Origin: an uncultured Bacteroidales bacterium
GTDB taxonomy: Bacteria; Bacteroidota; Bacteroidia; Bacteroidales; UBA932
DNA: 64,000 bases
Direction of reading: 5' to 3'
Assembly (NCBI GenBank): GCA_900318355.1
Contig: ONKE01000013.1
Location: forward strand, 62,001 to 126,000
The notes under the pieces are model-generated. The model did no database searches. It saw only the letters and a program-made list of their open reading frames with translations, and was not told where the DNA came from. The position numbers were made by a program, and so were the translations under genes. Positions 33,721-42,806 of the stretch are shown piece by piece (position 1 is the stretch's first letter; each line of letters opens with the position of its first letter).

Positions 33721-35199
33721 ATGGCAGATAGAATCACGAAACGTTCCGAAAATTACTCCCAATGGTACAACGACCTGGTGGTGAAAGCCGACCTCGCAGA
33801 ACAGTCCGCAGTGCGCGGTTGCATGGTCATAAAGCCTTATGGCTATGCCATTTGGGAAAAGATGCAGCGGATCCTGGACGATAAATTCAAGGCTACCGGC
33901 GTGCAAAACGCCTATTTCCCCCTCTTCATTCCCAAATCTTTCTTCAGCCGCGAGGCCGAGCATGTGGCCGGATTCGCGAAAGAGTGCGCCGTCGTGACGC
34001 ATCACCGCCTGATGAACGACCCCTCCGGCAATGGCGTCGTCGTCGACCCTTCCGCCCGTCTGGAAGAGGAACTCATCGTCCGCCCCACCTCCGAAACCAT
34101 TATCTGGAACACCTATAAAAACTGGATAACCTCCTGGCGCGACCTTCCCATCCTGTGCAACCAGTGGTGCAACGTCGTCCGCTGGGAAATGCGCACCCGC
34201 CTGTTCCTCCGCACCGCCGAGTTCCTCTGGCAGGAGGGCCACACGGCCCATGCCACCCGCGAGGAAGCCGAGGCCGAGGCCAAGCAGATGGTCGAAGTCT
34301 ATGCCGATTTCGCCCGCCGCACCATGGCCCTGCCGGTAATCATCGGCCACAAGAGCCCCAACGAGCGTTTCGCCGGCGCCCTCGACACCCTCACCATCGA
34401 AGCGATGATGCAGGACGGCAAGGCCCTTCAGGCAGGTACGTCCCATTTCCTGGGCCAGAACTTCGCCAAGTCCTTCGACGTCCAGTTTACCAACAAGGAA
34501 GGCAAGCTGGAATATGTCTGGGCCACATCCTGGGGCGTATCCACCCGTCTTATGGGCGCTCTCATCATGGCCCACGGCGACGACAACGGCCTTGTCCTCC
34601 CTCCGGCCCTTGCGCCTATCCAGATAGTGATGGTCCCCATCTACCGCAAGCCCGAAGAGCAGGCTGCCGTCCTCGACAAGATGCAGGAAGTCAAGCGTGA
34701 GCTCGAGGCCCTCGGCCACAGCGTCCGCATCGACGACCGCGACACCTTACGCCCCGGCTTCAAGTTCGCCGAATGGGAGCTCAAGGGCGTGCCCGTGCGT
34801 CTTGCCATGGGGCCCCGCGACCTGGAAAACGGCACGGTGGAAGTCGCCCGCCGCGACACTCTCACCAAGGAAACCATGGCCCTTGAGGGCATAGGAGCCC
34901 ATATCCACAGCCTCCTCGAGGACATCCAGCAGAATATCTACCAGAAGGCTTTCGACTTCCGCGCCGCCAATGTCGAGACTTGCGACAGCTGGGACGAATT
35001 CAAGGAGAAGATCCAGACAGGCAAGTTCCTACTCTGCCACTGGGACGGCACCGTCGAGACCGAGCAGGCCATAAAGGACGAAACAAAGGCCACAATCCGC
35101 TGCATCCCCGTCGACAGTTTCGTCTGCGAGGAAGAAGGCGTCGACATCTATTCCGGCAAGCCTTCAAAGCAGCGCGTCGTATTTGCAATATCTTATTAA
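33721..35199 (+). CDS. proS: prolyl-tRNA synthetase, archaeal/eukaryotic-type (ProS type 3)
   Basis: Charges tRNA-Pro. At 492 residues, without the inserted editing (YbaK-like) domain of E. coli ProRS, and with an anticodon-binding domain followed by the extra C-terminal zinc-type domain, it fits the archaeal/eukaryotic form common in Bacteroidota. Class II motifs are visible: motif 2 region [20 protein letters not shown] and motif 3 [18 protein letters not shown]. The N-terminus [20 protein letters not shown] matches the usual start of this form. It is followed after 15 bases by a DUF3078 gene. Confidence 0.96.
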   Translation: MADRITKRSENYSQWYNDLVVKADLAEQSAVRGCMVIKPYGYAIWEKMQRILDDKFKATGVQNAYFPLFIPKSFFSREAEHVAGFAKECAVVTHHRLMNDPSGNGVVVDPSARLEEELIVRPTSETIIWNTYKNWITSWRDLPILCNQWCNVVRWEMRTRLFLRTAEFLWQEGHTAHATREEAEAEAKQMVEVYADFARRTMALPVIIGHKSPNERFAGALDTLTIEAMMQDGKALQAGTSHFLGQNFAKSFDVQFTNKEGKLEYVWATSWGVSTRLMGALIMAHGDDNGLVLPPALAPIQIVMVPIYRKPEEQAAVLDKMQEVKRELEALGHSVRIDDRDTLRPGFKFAEWELKGVPVRLAMGPRDLENGTVEVARRDTLTKETMALEGIGAHIHSLLEDIQQNIYQKAFDFRAANVETCDSWDEFKEKIQTGKFLLCHWDGTVETEQAIKDETKATIRCIPVDSFVCEEEGVDIYSGKPSKQRVVFAISY

Positions 35200-35214
35200 T
35201 CAGAAATTCATATT

Positions 35215-36258
35215 ATGAAAAGGATTCTCACTATCCTCGCCATCCTGACCTGCGCAACCCTCCGTGCACAGGATGTGACAGATGCCCAGCAGGCCGCCGC
35301 CGCTGCGGCCCAGGCCATCTCCGAAGCTCCGAAGGAAGAAGTCGCCGCTCCGAAGCCGGTATATTGGACCAAAAGCCTCATGACCAACATCAACTTTGGT
35401 CAGACAGCCCTTTGGAACTGGGCTGCAGGCGGTTACAACAACTACACCCTGGCCGGCTACATCGACGCCAACGCCAACTACGCCAAGGACAAAATGGTGT
35501 GGAACAACCGTCTTCAGCTCGACTACGGCTTCCTCTATTCCCAGGACAAGCCTATCCTCCAGAAAAACAAGGACCGCATCTACCTCGAATCCAAATGGGG
35601 CTACGATACGCCCATCAAGCATTTGAAGTACTCGGCTTCCTTCGACTTCAAGACCCAGTTCGACACCAACTGGGACTACAAGACTCCGGCCAGCGACGGT
35701 AGCACCGAGCCTACGCGTGAAGACTGGCTGGCCGCAAGGTCGCTCAAGTCCGCCCTCCTCTCGCCGGCCTACATGAATCTCGGTCTTGGTGTGCTGTGGA
35801 CACCGAAGCCCTGGCTCAGCGTCAACTTCGCTCCCGTTACCGGCGGTCTCGTGGTGGTTGAAGATCCCCGCCTGCGCAAGACCTACGGCATGGAACTCTT
35901 CGACGCCACCATCACCGACCCCGTCGGCAGCGACTACCGCCCCGTCCGTTTCGAATTCGGTGCCCAGCTCAAGATCGACGCCGGCTTCCAGATCAACGAC
36001 AACTTCAGCTACACCACACAGCTGGCCCTCTTCTACAACTATCTGACCCCGAAGGTCGAGCCCCGTATCAACTGGGACAACAAGGTGTTCTGGAAACTGG
36101 CCAAATTCTTTGCGCTCACCCTTTCCACCAACCTCATCTACGACCCTCTCGTCAAGATCGACATCAATAAGGACGGCGTCGTCGAGGAAAAAGGCGTCCA
36201 GTTCAAGGAGTTCCTCGAGTTCGGTTTCTCCTGGACCATCGCCACGAAGGCCAAATAA
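35215..36258 (+). CDS. DUF3078 outer-membrane protein
   Basis: A 347-residue protein with signal peptide MKRILTILAILTCATLRAQ and an Ala-rich linker (residues 22-45). The signature of DUF3078 follows: TNINFGQTALWNWAAGGYNN near residue 58, and further barrel strands such as RLQLDYGFLYSQD and NLGLGVLWTPKPWLSVNFAP. The C-terminal FLEFGFSWTIATKAK looks like a closing strand. Function unknown. It sits between proS and tilS with gaps of 15 and 14 bases and is probably co-transcribed. Confidence 0.85.
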   Translation: MKRILTILAILTCATLRAQDVTDAQQAAAAAAQAISEAPKEEVAAPKPVYWTKSLMTNINFGQTALWNWAAGGYNNYTLAGYIDANANYAKDKMVWNNRLQLDYGFLYSQDKPILQKNKDRIYLESKWGYDTPIKHLKYSASFDFKTQFDTNWDYKTPASDGSTEPTREDWLAARSLKSALLSPAYMNLGLGVLWTPKPWLSVNFAPVTGGLVVVEDPRLRKTYGMELFDATITDPVGSDYRPVRFEFGAQLKIDAGFQINDNFSYTTQLALFYNYLTPKVEPRINWDNKVFWKLAKFFALTLSTNLIYDPLVKIDINKDGVVEEKGVQFKEFLEFGFSWTIATKAK

Positions 36259-36272
36259 TTTTTGTCGCACCC

Positions 36273-37652
36273 ATGCAGGGGCGCTTTCAGAAGATTTTGG
36301 ACGGACTGCTCGCGGACTATCCGGGAGCGGTCCTTCTTGCCGTTAGCGGCGGGGCCGACTCAATGTGCATGGCCGAGCTGTTCCTCCGCAGCGGCCGTCC
36401 TTTTGCGTTGGCCCACTGCAATTTCCGCCTGCGTGGCGAAGAGAGCGACGGCGACGAAGCCTTCGTCCGGGAGTGGTGCGCGTCCAATGGCGTGAAACTC
36501 CATGCTGCCGCCTTCGATACGCGCAGCGTCGCCGCCCGGACCGGCGAGAGCATAGAAATGGCCGCGAGGCGTCTGCGCTACGAGTGGTTCGACACTCTCG
36601 GATATGATGTCGTGGCCGTCGCCCATAACGCAAATGACAACGCCGAGACTTTGATGCTCAATTTGTTAAGGGGTACCGGGCTGCGCGGGCTTTCCGGTAT
36701 CAGGGCGTCCTCTCCTCTTCCCGTTCCTGGCTCGTCCAAACGCCTGATAAGGCCGCTTCTGACTTTTTCAAGGGATGAGATAACGGACTTTCTGACGAAA
36801 GCCGGCTCCCGGTGGCGGGAAGACCGCACGAACGCCGAAAACGACGCCCGGCGCAACCGCCTTCGCAATCTCGTATTCCCCGAGCTCCTTTCCCTCAATC
36901 CGTCGCTCTACAAGACTCTGGGCAAGGATATGGCCCGTTTCGCGGAGGCCGCCGACGTGCTGGACGATTACGTTTCGGAGTTCCGTTTCCTCGTCCGTGA
37001 GGGTGCGCCGACGGTGATCGATGTCCCCGGGCTGCTCTCCCAGCGGCACTGGAAGTATCTGTTGTTCCGTTTTCTGGAGCCATACGGCTTTTCCGGGGCC
37101 ATGCTGGATGATATTTCGGGACTCCTGTCTGACTACGGCTGCGGCCCGTTTGCCGGCAAAACGTTCTCCTCGGGGACCCATCGCCTGGCGACTGCCGCCG
37201 GTCGGCTGGAAATCATGCCGCTCACGGCCGGGCCGGCCGTTGTCCCGACCGTGGTGATACGCGGCCCGGGAAAGTATTGCATCGGTCCGGAAACTATTGA
37301 AGTCGAGGTGTTTGACAAGCCGGATGGCTATGATGCCAAGCAGCCCGGAGGAGTTATTGCCGCCGACGCCCGGGCGCTTGCTTTTCCGCTTCTGGTGCGG
37401 CCCTGGCGTGAAGGCGACTGGATGGTTCCGCTTGGGATGCGCGGCCGCAAGAAACTGAGCGACCTCATGACCGGGATGAAATACAGCGTCCTTCAGAAAG
37501 AGGCTGCGCTTGTGGCGGTTGTGCCCGGATGGAACGCCCCGGATTCGGAAGGGGAGAGGGTCGCCGCACTGCTTTGCAGCCGCATCGATACGCGCCTTTC
37601 GGTTGGCGCGAAGACAACCCGCATCGTAAGGATGAGGTTTACTGAGAAATAA
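36273..37652 (+). CDS. tilS: tRNA(Ile)-lysidine synthase
   Basis: Converts C34 of the CAU-anticodon tRNA-Ile to lysidine so that it reads AUA. The 459-residue protein has the PP-loop ATP site AVSGGADSMCMAEL near residue 23, LAHCNFRLRGEESDGDE, and VAVAHNANDNAETLMLNLLRGTG near residue 115. A C-terminal TilS domain with LLVRPWREGDWMVPLGMRGRKK and LVAVVPGW follows. All motifs expected for an active enzyme are present. The gene follows DUF3078 by 14 bases. Confidence 0.95.
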   Translation: MQGRFQKILDGLLADYPGAVLLAVSGGADSMCMAELFLRSGRPFALAHCNFRLRGEESDGDEAFVREWCASNGVKLHAAAFDTRSVAARTGESIEMAARRLRYEWFDTLGYDVVAVAHNANDNAETLMLNLLRGTGLRGLSGIRASSPLPVPGSSKRLIRPLLTFSRDEITDFLTKAGSRWREDRTNAENDARRNRLRNLVFPELLSLNPSLYKTLGKDMARFAEAADVLDDYVSEFRFLVREGAPTVIDVPGLLSQRHWKYLLFRFLEPYGFSGAMLDDISGLLSDYGCGPFAGKTFSSGTHRLATAAGRLEIMPLTAGPAVVPTVVIRGPGKYCIGPETIEVEVFDKPDGYDAKQPGGVIAADARALAFPLLVRPWREGDWMVPLGMRGRKKLSDLMTGMKYSVLQKEAALVAVVPGWNAPDSEGERVAALLCSRIDTRLSVGAKTTRIVRMRFTEK

Positions 37653-37656
37653 TTGC

Positions 37657-37664
37657 TATTTTTG
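37657..37664 (+). promoter_or_regulatory. -7 element for the aminotransferase gene
   Basis: TATTTTTG, 14 bases before the ATG at 37679 and four bases after the tilS stop. Confidence 0.5.
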
Positions 37665-37678
37665 GAAAAATAATCCAT

Positions 37679-38917
37679 ATGCCGACATTTTCGCAACGCG
37701 GTCTCCAGATGCCGTTTTCTCCGATTCGCAAGCTTTCGCCCCTGGCGGTGGAAGCCGAAAAGCGCGGGGTCAAGATCTACCATCTCAACATCGGCCAGCC
37801 CGACCTGCCCACTCCGAAGAAGGCCCTTGACGCCATCCGGAACATAGACCGTACCATCCTCGAATACAGCCCCAGCCAGGGTTTCCGCAGCCTGCGCGAG
37901 CGCCTCGCCGGCTACTACAAGCGTTTCGGCATCAGCCTTTCGCCGGACGAGATAATCATTACGAGCGGCGGCTCGGAGGCTGTCCTTTTCGCCTTCCTGG
38001 CCTGCCTTAATCCCGGCGACGAAATCGTCGTCCCCGAGCCGGCATATGCCAACTATATGGCCTTCGCGGTATCGACCGGCGCCGTCATCCGCACGGTGAC
38101 TTCCCGCATCGAAGACGGTTTCGCCCTCCCTCCGATCGAGGACATCGAGGCCCAGATAGGCCCGAAGACCAAGGCCCTGCTGATCTGCAATCCCAATAAC
38201 CCCACGGGCTACATCTACACCCCCGAGGAGATGGAAAAGATACGCCGGATAGTCCTTAAGCACGACCTCTACCTTTTCTCCGACGAGGTGTACCGTGAGT
38301 TCGACTTCTCCGGCCAGCCCTACGTTTCCGTGCTCCATCTGGAAGGCCTGCGCCACAATGCGGTGCTCATCGATTCAGTGTCGAAGCGCTACTCCGAGTG
38401 CGGCATACGTATCGGGGCGATCGTGACGCGCAACCGCCAGCTGCGCGAAGTCATCATGAAGCTTTGCCAGGCCAGGCTCAGCCCGCCCCTTATCGGACAG
38501 ATTGCCGCCGAAGCCTCGATAGACGGCACCGAGGAATATTCAGAGGCCGTTTTCAAGGAATACAAGGCCCGCCGCGATTTCTTCATGAAAGAGCTCAACA
38601 GCATCCCGGGCGTCTATTCTCCTGTGCCTCAGGGCGCGTTCTATACGGTTGCGTCCTTGCCCGTTGCCGATGCCGAAGACTTCTGCCGATGGTGCCTCTC
38701 CGAGTTTGCCTATGCCGACGGAGGAGTGACCGGATGCGGCAAGGACGGCAAACCATATGTGGCCGAGACGGTTATGATGGCTCCGGCCTCCGGATTCTAT
38801 TCCACCGAAGGCATCGGACGCAACCAGGTCCGCCTCGCCTACGTGCTCAACCGCGACGACCTCGGCCGGGCCCTGACCGTCCTCCGTGCCGCCCTGGAGG
38901 CATACAACAGCCGCTAG
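37679..38917 (+). CDS. PLP-dependent class I/II aminotransferase (AspC-like)
   Basis: A 412-residue fold-type I enzyme. Visible landmarks: NIGQPDLPTPKKALDAI near the start, GGSEAVLFAF for cofactor phosphate binding, ICNPNNPTGYIYTPEEM (conserved Asn), SDEVYREFDF (Asp/Tyr ring contacts), and the Schiff-base Lys in LIDSVSKRYSECGIRIG near residue 239. The C-terminal Arg that holds the substrate carboxylate lies in GIGRNQVRLAYVL. The start MPTFSQRGLQMPFSPIRKL matches the common N-terminus of these Bacteroidota enzymes. The amino donor and keto acid cannot be read from sequence. Confidence 0.88.
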   Translation: MPTFSQRGLQMPFSPIRKLSPLAVEAEKRGVKIYHLNIGQPDLPTPKKALDAIRNIDRTILEYSPSQGFRSLRERLAGYYKRFGISLSPDEIIITSGGSEAVLFAFLACLNPGDEIVVPEPAYANYMAFAVSTGAVIRTVTSRIEDGFALPPIEDIEAQIGPKTKALLICNPNNPTGYIYTPEEMEKIRRIVLKHDLYLFSDEVYREFDFSGQPYVSVLHLEGLRHNAVLIDSVSKRYSECGIRIGAIVTRNRQLREVIMKLCQARLSPPLIGQIAAEASIDGTEEYSEAVFKEYKARRDFFMKELNSIPGVYSPVPQGAFYTVASLPVADAEDFCRWCLSEFAYADGGVTGCGKDGKPYVAETVMMAPASGFYSTEGIGRNQVRLAYVLNRDDLGRALTVLRAALEAYNSR

Positions 38918-38966
38918 GAACGGCTAATTCAGTATAAATACTTAAATAAGTATTGCGAAGTTTTCG

Positions 38967-38974
38967 TATATTTG
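38967..38974 (+). promoter_or_regulatory. -7 element for the OmpA-family gene
   Basis: TATATTTG, 39 bases before the ATG at 39014, giving a moderate A/T-rich leader. Confidence 0.6.
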
Positions 38975-39013
38975 CGATGTTGTGAGTTGACAGATAATTC
39001 AATTTCAATAGCT

Positions 39014-40813
39014 ATGAAACGTATTTTATCAATTGTTGCCGCGTCGCTGGCCCTCTTCTTCGGCTGGGAAGCGGCTGCGCAGACCGACTTCTACGAGGTG
39101 GTGCCCAAGCACGAATTCACCATCAACGGATTCGGCGGCATCTCCACCCTGCAGTACAAAGTTCCGGCGCCGTACGGATTCCAGCTTGAGGCGAAGGAAG
39201 CCGGCGACATTTTGTCAGGTTATTCCGTTTCGACCAAGCTCTTCGACCCGGGAAGCCTCGCCGGTGGCGGCGGCCTTGGCTGGAACATCCACTTCTCCCC
39301 GCACTGGGGCCTCATGCTGGGTGCGGATTTCGCCATGTACCGCAGCGGGATTTCCTTCCCCGCCGCCGGGAACAATATTCGCTACGGCCTGATCACCGGC
39401 TACCTGACGGAAGACGTAGCTACAAAGGAAACGTCGCTGGTAATGGCGCGCCTCTTCAATTTCCAGGAAACGCAGACCCTCTATGCCGTTCAGATTCCCC
39501 TTATGGTCAAGTTCATGACCGGAATCGGCGCCCGTAAGGCCAACCAGTTCTACATCGCTGCAGGTGCCAAGCTCGGCATCAATGTGAGCAGCTCCTACAG
39601 GCAGTCGTTCAATGGCATTTCCTATTTTAATGACGGGGGATGGCAGGGCTCCGCGAATTCGATCTTCCGTTATACGGCCGACCCGACGCAAGGCCCCGGC
39701 AACAGCCCTGTCGATCCGCTCACTGATTTGAACCCTTCAAGCCCTGATGTCTGGCATGATGGCAGCAACTTCGGTCGTTTCGATAAGAATATGGCCGGTC
39801 AGTTCCAGCCGCAGACACCTGCCGGAACTGCCGTCGATCCTACAGGTGCCGGTGCCGAGCCTAACAATCCCGAAGATTATTACGACCTTACAACCGAGAC
39901 CGGCGCTGACGGCGCCCCGAGGATTACCGGTGTTGCCACCAAGGGCAATCCGGCCATTTCCAACATCGCCCGCCTCAATGCCATTGCCGCCGCTGAAATC
40001 GGTTTCCGCTGGGCTCTCGGCAATGGATGGGGCCTCTACACCGGCCTTTATCTGGACTATGGCTTCCTTCCTCAGACCACTCAGACCGACAATGTCTCCG
40101 TGGTCGATATTACCAAGGGAACTCACTCCAATCCCAACAGCGTCCTTGCCGCATCCAAGTTGCCTCTGGTGATTCCCCCCAGCTCTGATAACGACCCCGC
40201 GCATTTCGAAAAGCGTTCCGGCAACATCGTAGAGAAAGTCAACACCTTCGCCGCCGGCCTCAAGCTCCGCCTTGCCTTCGGCGCCGTGAAGAAGAAGCCC
40301 GTCGAGCCTGTCATCATCGTCGTCCGCGACACCGTCACCCAGACCAACACCGTCGTTGTCCGCGACACCGTCACCCAGACCAACACCGTGGTCGTCCGTG
40401 ACACCGTCACCAACACCGTGGTCGTCCGCGACACCGTCACCATAATCAAGGAAATCCCCGTGGAAATCCAGCAGACCATGATGGACCTGCGCAACACGAT
40501 GTTCGACTTCGACAAGGATGTCATCAAGGAAGCCGCCAAGGGGCCTCTCAACAAGGTCGTCGCCTGGCTGCAGGAACACCCGAAGGTGAAAGTCGAGATC
40601 TCCGGACACACCGACAACAAGGGCTCCGACAAATACAACCAGGATCTGTCCGAGCGCCGTGCCCGCGCGGTCTACAACTACTTCATCTCCCAGGGTGTCG
40701 ACAAGTTCCGCCTGGCCTACGCCGGCTACGGCAAGACCCGTCCGATTGCCACCAACGACACCGAGGAAGGCCGTCAGATGAACCGCCGTGTCGAGCTCAA
40801 CGTGATCGAGTAA
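39014..40813 (+). CDS. OmpA-family protein with N-terminal barrel and C-terminal peptidoglycan-binding domain
   Basis: The 599-residue product has a signal peptide (MKRILSIVAASLALFFGWEAAAQ). A large beta-barrel-like region (residues 30-420) follows, then a linker of repeated VVVRDTVTQTNT units (residues about 435-475), and an OmpA domain (about 485-599). The latter shows FDFDKDVIKEAAKG, ISGHTDNKGSDKYNQDLSE and RRARAVYNYFISQGV, the peptidoglycan-contacting residues of the family. It would tie the outer membrane to the cell wall. It has its own promoter and is closed by a strong terminator, so it is monocistronic. Confidence 0.9.
   Translation: MKRILSIVAASLALFFGWEAAAQTDFYEVVPKHEFTINGFGGISTLQYKVPAPYGFQLEAKEAGDILSGYSVSTKLFDPGSLAGGGGLGWNIHFSPHWGLMLGADFAMYRSGISFPAAGNNIRYGLITGYLTEDVATKETSLVMARLFNFQETQTLYAVQIPLMVKFMTGIGARKANQFYIAAGAKLGINVSSSYRQSFNGISYFNDGGWQGSANSIFRYTADPTQGPGNSPVDPLTDLNPSSPDVWHDGSNFGRFDKNMAGQFQPQTPAGTAVDPTGAGAEPNNPEDYYDLTTETGADGAPRITGVATKGNPAISNIARLNAIAAAEIGFRWALGNGWGLYTGLYLDYGFLPQTTQTDNVSVVDITKGTHSNPNSVLAASKLPLVIPPSSDNDPAHFEKRSGNIVEKVNTFAAGLKLRLAFGAVKKKPVEPVIIVVRDTVTQTNTVVVRDTVTQTNTVVVRDTVTNTVVVRDTVTIIKEIPVEIQQTMMDLRNTMFDFDKDVIKEAAKGPLNKVVAWLQEHPKVKVEISGHTDNKGSDKYNQDLSERRARAVYNYFISQGVDKFRLAYAGYGKTRPIATNDTEEGRQMNRRVELNVIE
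40316..40441. repeat. in-frame tandem repeats in the OmpA linker
   Basis: Four consecutive copies of a 24-36 bp unit encode VVRDTVTQTNT, VVVRDTVTQTNT, VVVRDTVTNT and VVVRDTVT. The near-identical DNA (GTCCG[CT]GACACCGTCACC core) indicates recent tandem duplication. Confidence 0.85.
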
Positions 40814-40831
40814 CTACTTGACAGATAACCA

Positions 40832-40868
40832 AACAACCTCCGACCGATTTGGCCGGAGGTTGTTTTTT
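40832..40868 (+). terminator. intrinsic terminator after the OmpA-family gene
   Basis: AACAACCTCCG (40832-40842) and CGGAGGTTGTT (40854-40864) pair perfectly over 11 bp around an 11-base loop, followed by a T-run to 40868. The plus-strand T-run and location 19 bases after the stop identify it as the OmpA terminator. Confidence 0.9.
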
Positions 40869-40914
40869 GCGTTCGCCGCTCCATGCTGGATGTTGTCTTT
40901 ATTGCAGGAAGAGG

Positions 40915-42696
40915 CTAGTCAAAAATGTAGACGTAGGGCATGCGGGCGTAGACACGCTCCGAGGAGGCGAAATCCCAGCCGCGGAATGCCTTTCCGATGC
41001 CGGCGAAAGGAGTGCCGGCGAGGACGTCGTTCTGGTCGGAGGTCTTCTGGCCGATCATTTCCAGAATCTGTTCCATGGGAGTAAGGGGCTTCGGGTAGGC
41101 TTCGATTTCATAGGAAGACCTTTCGCCGCCGAGGAGGCCGGCCATGTAGCCAAGGGCGTCGTCCAGGGTGCCGATTTCATCGACCAGCTTGATGTCGAGG
41201 GCTTCGGAACCCGTCCAGACACGGCCTTGGGCGATGTTGTCGACGTAGTCCGGCTCCAGGCCTCGGCCTTCAGACACGGTGGAAACGAAGCTCGAGTAGA
41301 TGTCCTCTACCGAGGCCTGCATGTAGGCCACCTCGGCGGCGTCGAGCGGACGCATGCCGGAGAACATGTCGCTGTGTTTGTTGGAGCTGACCTGGTTTAT
41401 GCCGACACGGAGGACATCCTTTGCGGTGCGGCTGAAATCGGGGATCATGCTGAACACGCCGATGGAGCCGGTAAGGGTTGTGGCGTCGGAGTAGATCTTG
41501 TCGCAGTTGTTGGAGATCCAGTAGCCGCCGGATGCCGCGTAGTCGCCGTAGGAAGCGATGAGGGGCTTGTCTTTCTTGAGGAGGTCGAGCTCGGTCTTGA
41601 TCTTGTCTGCCGCGAGGACGCTGCCGCCCGGGGAGGCGACGCGAAGGACTACGCCCTTGATGGTGGAGTCGGCGCGGACCTTGGCGATTACCGATGCGAA
41701 GTGGTCGCCGGAAATCTCCTGCTTGCCGTCGCCTTCGACGATTTCGCCTTCGGCATAGATGATGGCGATCTTGTTCTTGGCGGAAGGATTCGCGGCGGGA
41801 GTGCGCGCGGTTACGTAGTCGGCAAGGGGAATCATGCTGACCTCATCGAAGCTCTTGGCCATCGCGAAGGTGGCGAGGCGCTCCTTGAGCTGCTCGCGGG
41901 TCACGAGTTCGTCGACCAGAGAGTTCCTGACCATGGATTTGCCGTCGGTCAGTTCGAGGTTGTCCACCATCTCGTTCAGACGCTCGACGGAAATACCTCT
42001 GCCTTCGGCGATTGCGGCGGCGATGGTGTTCCACAGGGAGCTGACCATGGCGCGGTTTTGCTCGAGGTTTTCGGGGCTTGCCGAGTTGCGGATGAACATT
42101 TCGCCGGCTGACTTGTATTTGCCGTGGCGGATAAGCTGGACGTTGACTCCGAGCTTGTCCAGGAGGTCTTTGAGGAACACCAGACGGTTGCTCACGCCGA
42201 CGATCATGGGACCGGCGCCGCAGTTGTCCGACATCATGATCTTGTCGGCGGCGCTGGCCAGATAGATTGAGCCGGTGCCGGGGGATTCGGTGTAGGCCAC
42301 CACGGCTTTGCCGCTCTCGCGGAAGCGTACAAGCGCCTGGCGCAGCTCTTCGGCCTGGCTGAGGGTTACGTTGGCTCCGTCGGCTTTGAGGTATATGAAC
42401 TGGACGGTGGGGTCGTTGGCTGCCGCGCCGATTGCGTCGACGGTCTGCCTCAGGGAGAGGGGAGTGATCATTTCGCCGCCTCGCAGTACGGACGCAAAGT
42501 CGGGCTGCTCGGTGACCTGCTCGCTGAAAGCGACCTTGGAAAGATCCATCTTCAAGACGCCGGTGCGGGGGAGGACGGGCTTACTGCCGGAACCGGCCAT
42601 TGCGCCTGCGCAGCCGAAGAGGAAAAGACTGCTGATAATACTTGCAAGCAGAAGGCCGCAGATTACGGCCAGAACCATTTTGAGAAAATCTTTCAT
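40915..42696 (-). CDS. sppA: signal peptide peptidase SppA, 67K type
   Basis: Membrane-bound serine protease that degrades cleaved signal peptides. The 593-residue protein has an N-terminal anchor (residues 8-32) and two tandem S49 halves, as in the long form. The catalytic Lys lies in RHGKYKSAGE around residue 190 and the catalytic Ser in GDYAASGGYWISN around residue 387. Also visible is KGVVLRVASPGGS in the second half. Length matches the family. It is flanked by the OmpA terminator downstream and divergent hisS upstream. Confidence 0.95.
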   Translation of the reverse strand: MKDFLKMVLAVICGLLLASIISSLFLFGCAGAMAGSGSKPVLPRTGVLKMDLSKVAFSEQVTEQPDFASVLRGGEMITPLSLRQTVDAIGAAANDPTVQFIYLKADGANVTLSQAEELRQALVRFRESGKAVVAYTESPGTGSIYLASAADKIMMSDNCGAGPMIVGVSNRLVFLKDLLDKLGVNVQLIRHGKYKSAGEMFIRNSASPENLEQNRAMVSSLWNTIAAAIAEGRGISVERLNEMVDNLELTDGKSMVRNSLVDELVTREQLKERLATFAMAKSFDEVSMIPLADYVTARTPAANPSAKNKIAIIYAEGEIVEGDGKQEISGDHFASVIAKVRADSTIKGVVLRVASPGGSVLAADKIKTELDLLKKDKPLIASYGDYAASGGYWISNNCDKIYSDATTLTGSIGVFSMIPDFSRTAKDVLRVGINQVSSNKHSDMFSGMRPLDAAEVAYMQASVEDIYSSFVSTVSEGRGLEPDYVDNIAQGRVWTGSEALDIKLVDEIGTLDDALGYMAGLLGGERSSYEIEAYPKPLTPMEQILEMIGQKTSDQNDVLAGTPFAGIGKAFRGWDFASSERVYARMPYVYIFD

Positions 42697-42721
42697 AAGA
42701 TGTTGTTCGTTAATCCATTTG

Positions 42722-42729
42722 CAAAAATA
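42722..42729 (-). promoter_or_regulatory. -7 element for sppA
   Basis: Minus-strand TATTTTTG, 25 bases upstream of the sppA start. Confidence 0.5.
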
Positions 42730-42774
42730 GTAAAAATGGATGATAAAAATAGTGATTTAGCAGGGAAATCTTGC

Positions 42775-42782
42775 TATCTTTG
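42775..42782 (+). promoter_or_regulatory. -7 element for hisS
   Basis: TATCTTTG, perfect consensus, 24 bases upstream of the hisS ATG at 42807. Confidence 0.6.
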
Positions 42783-42806
42783 TAAGTTATAAGAACTGAA
42801 GAGATA

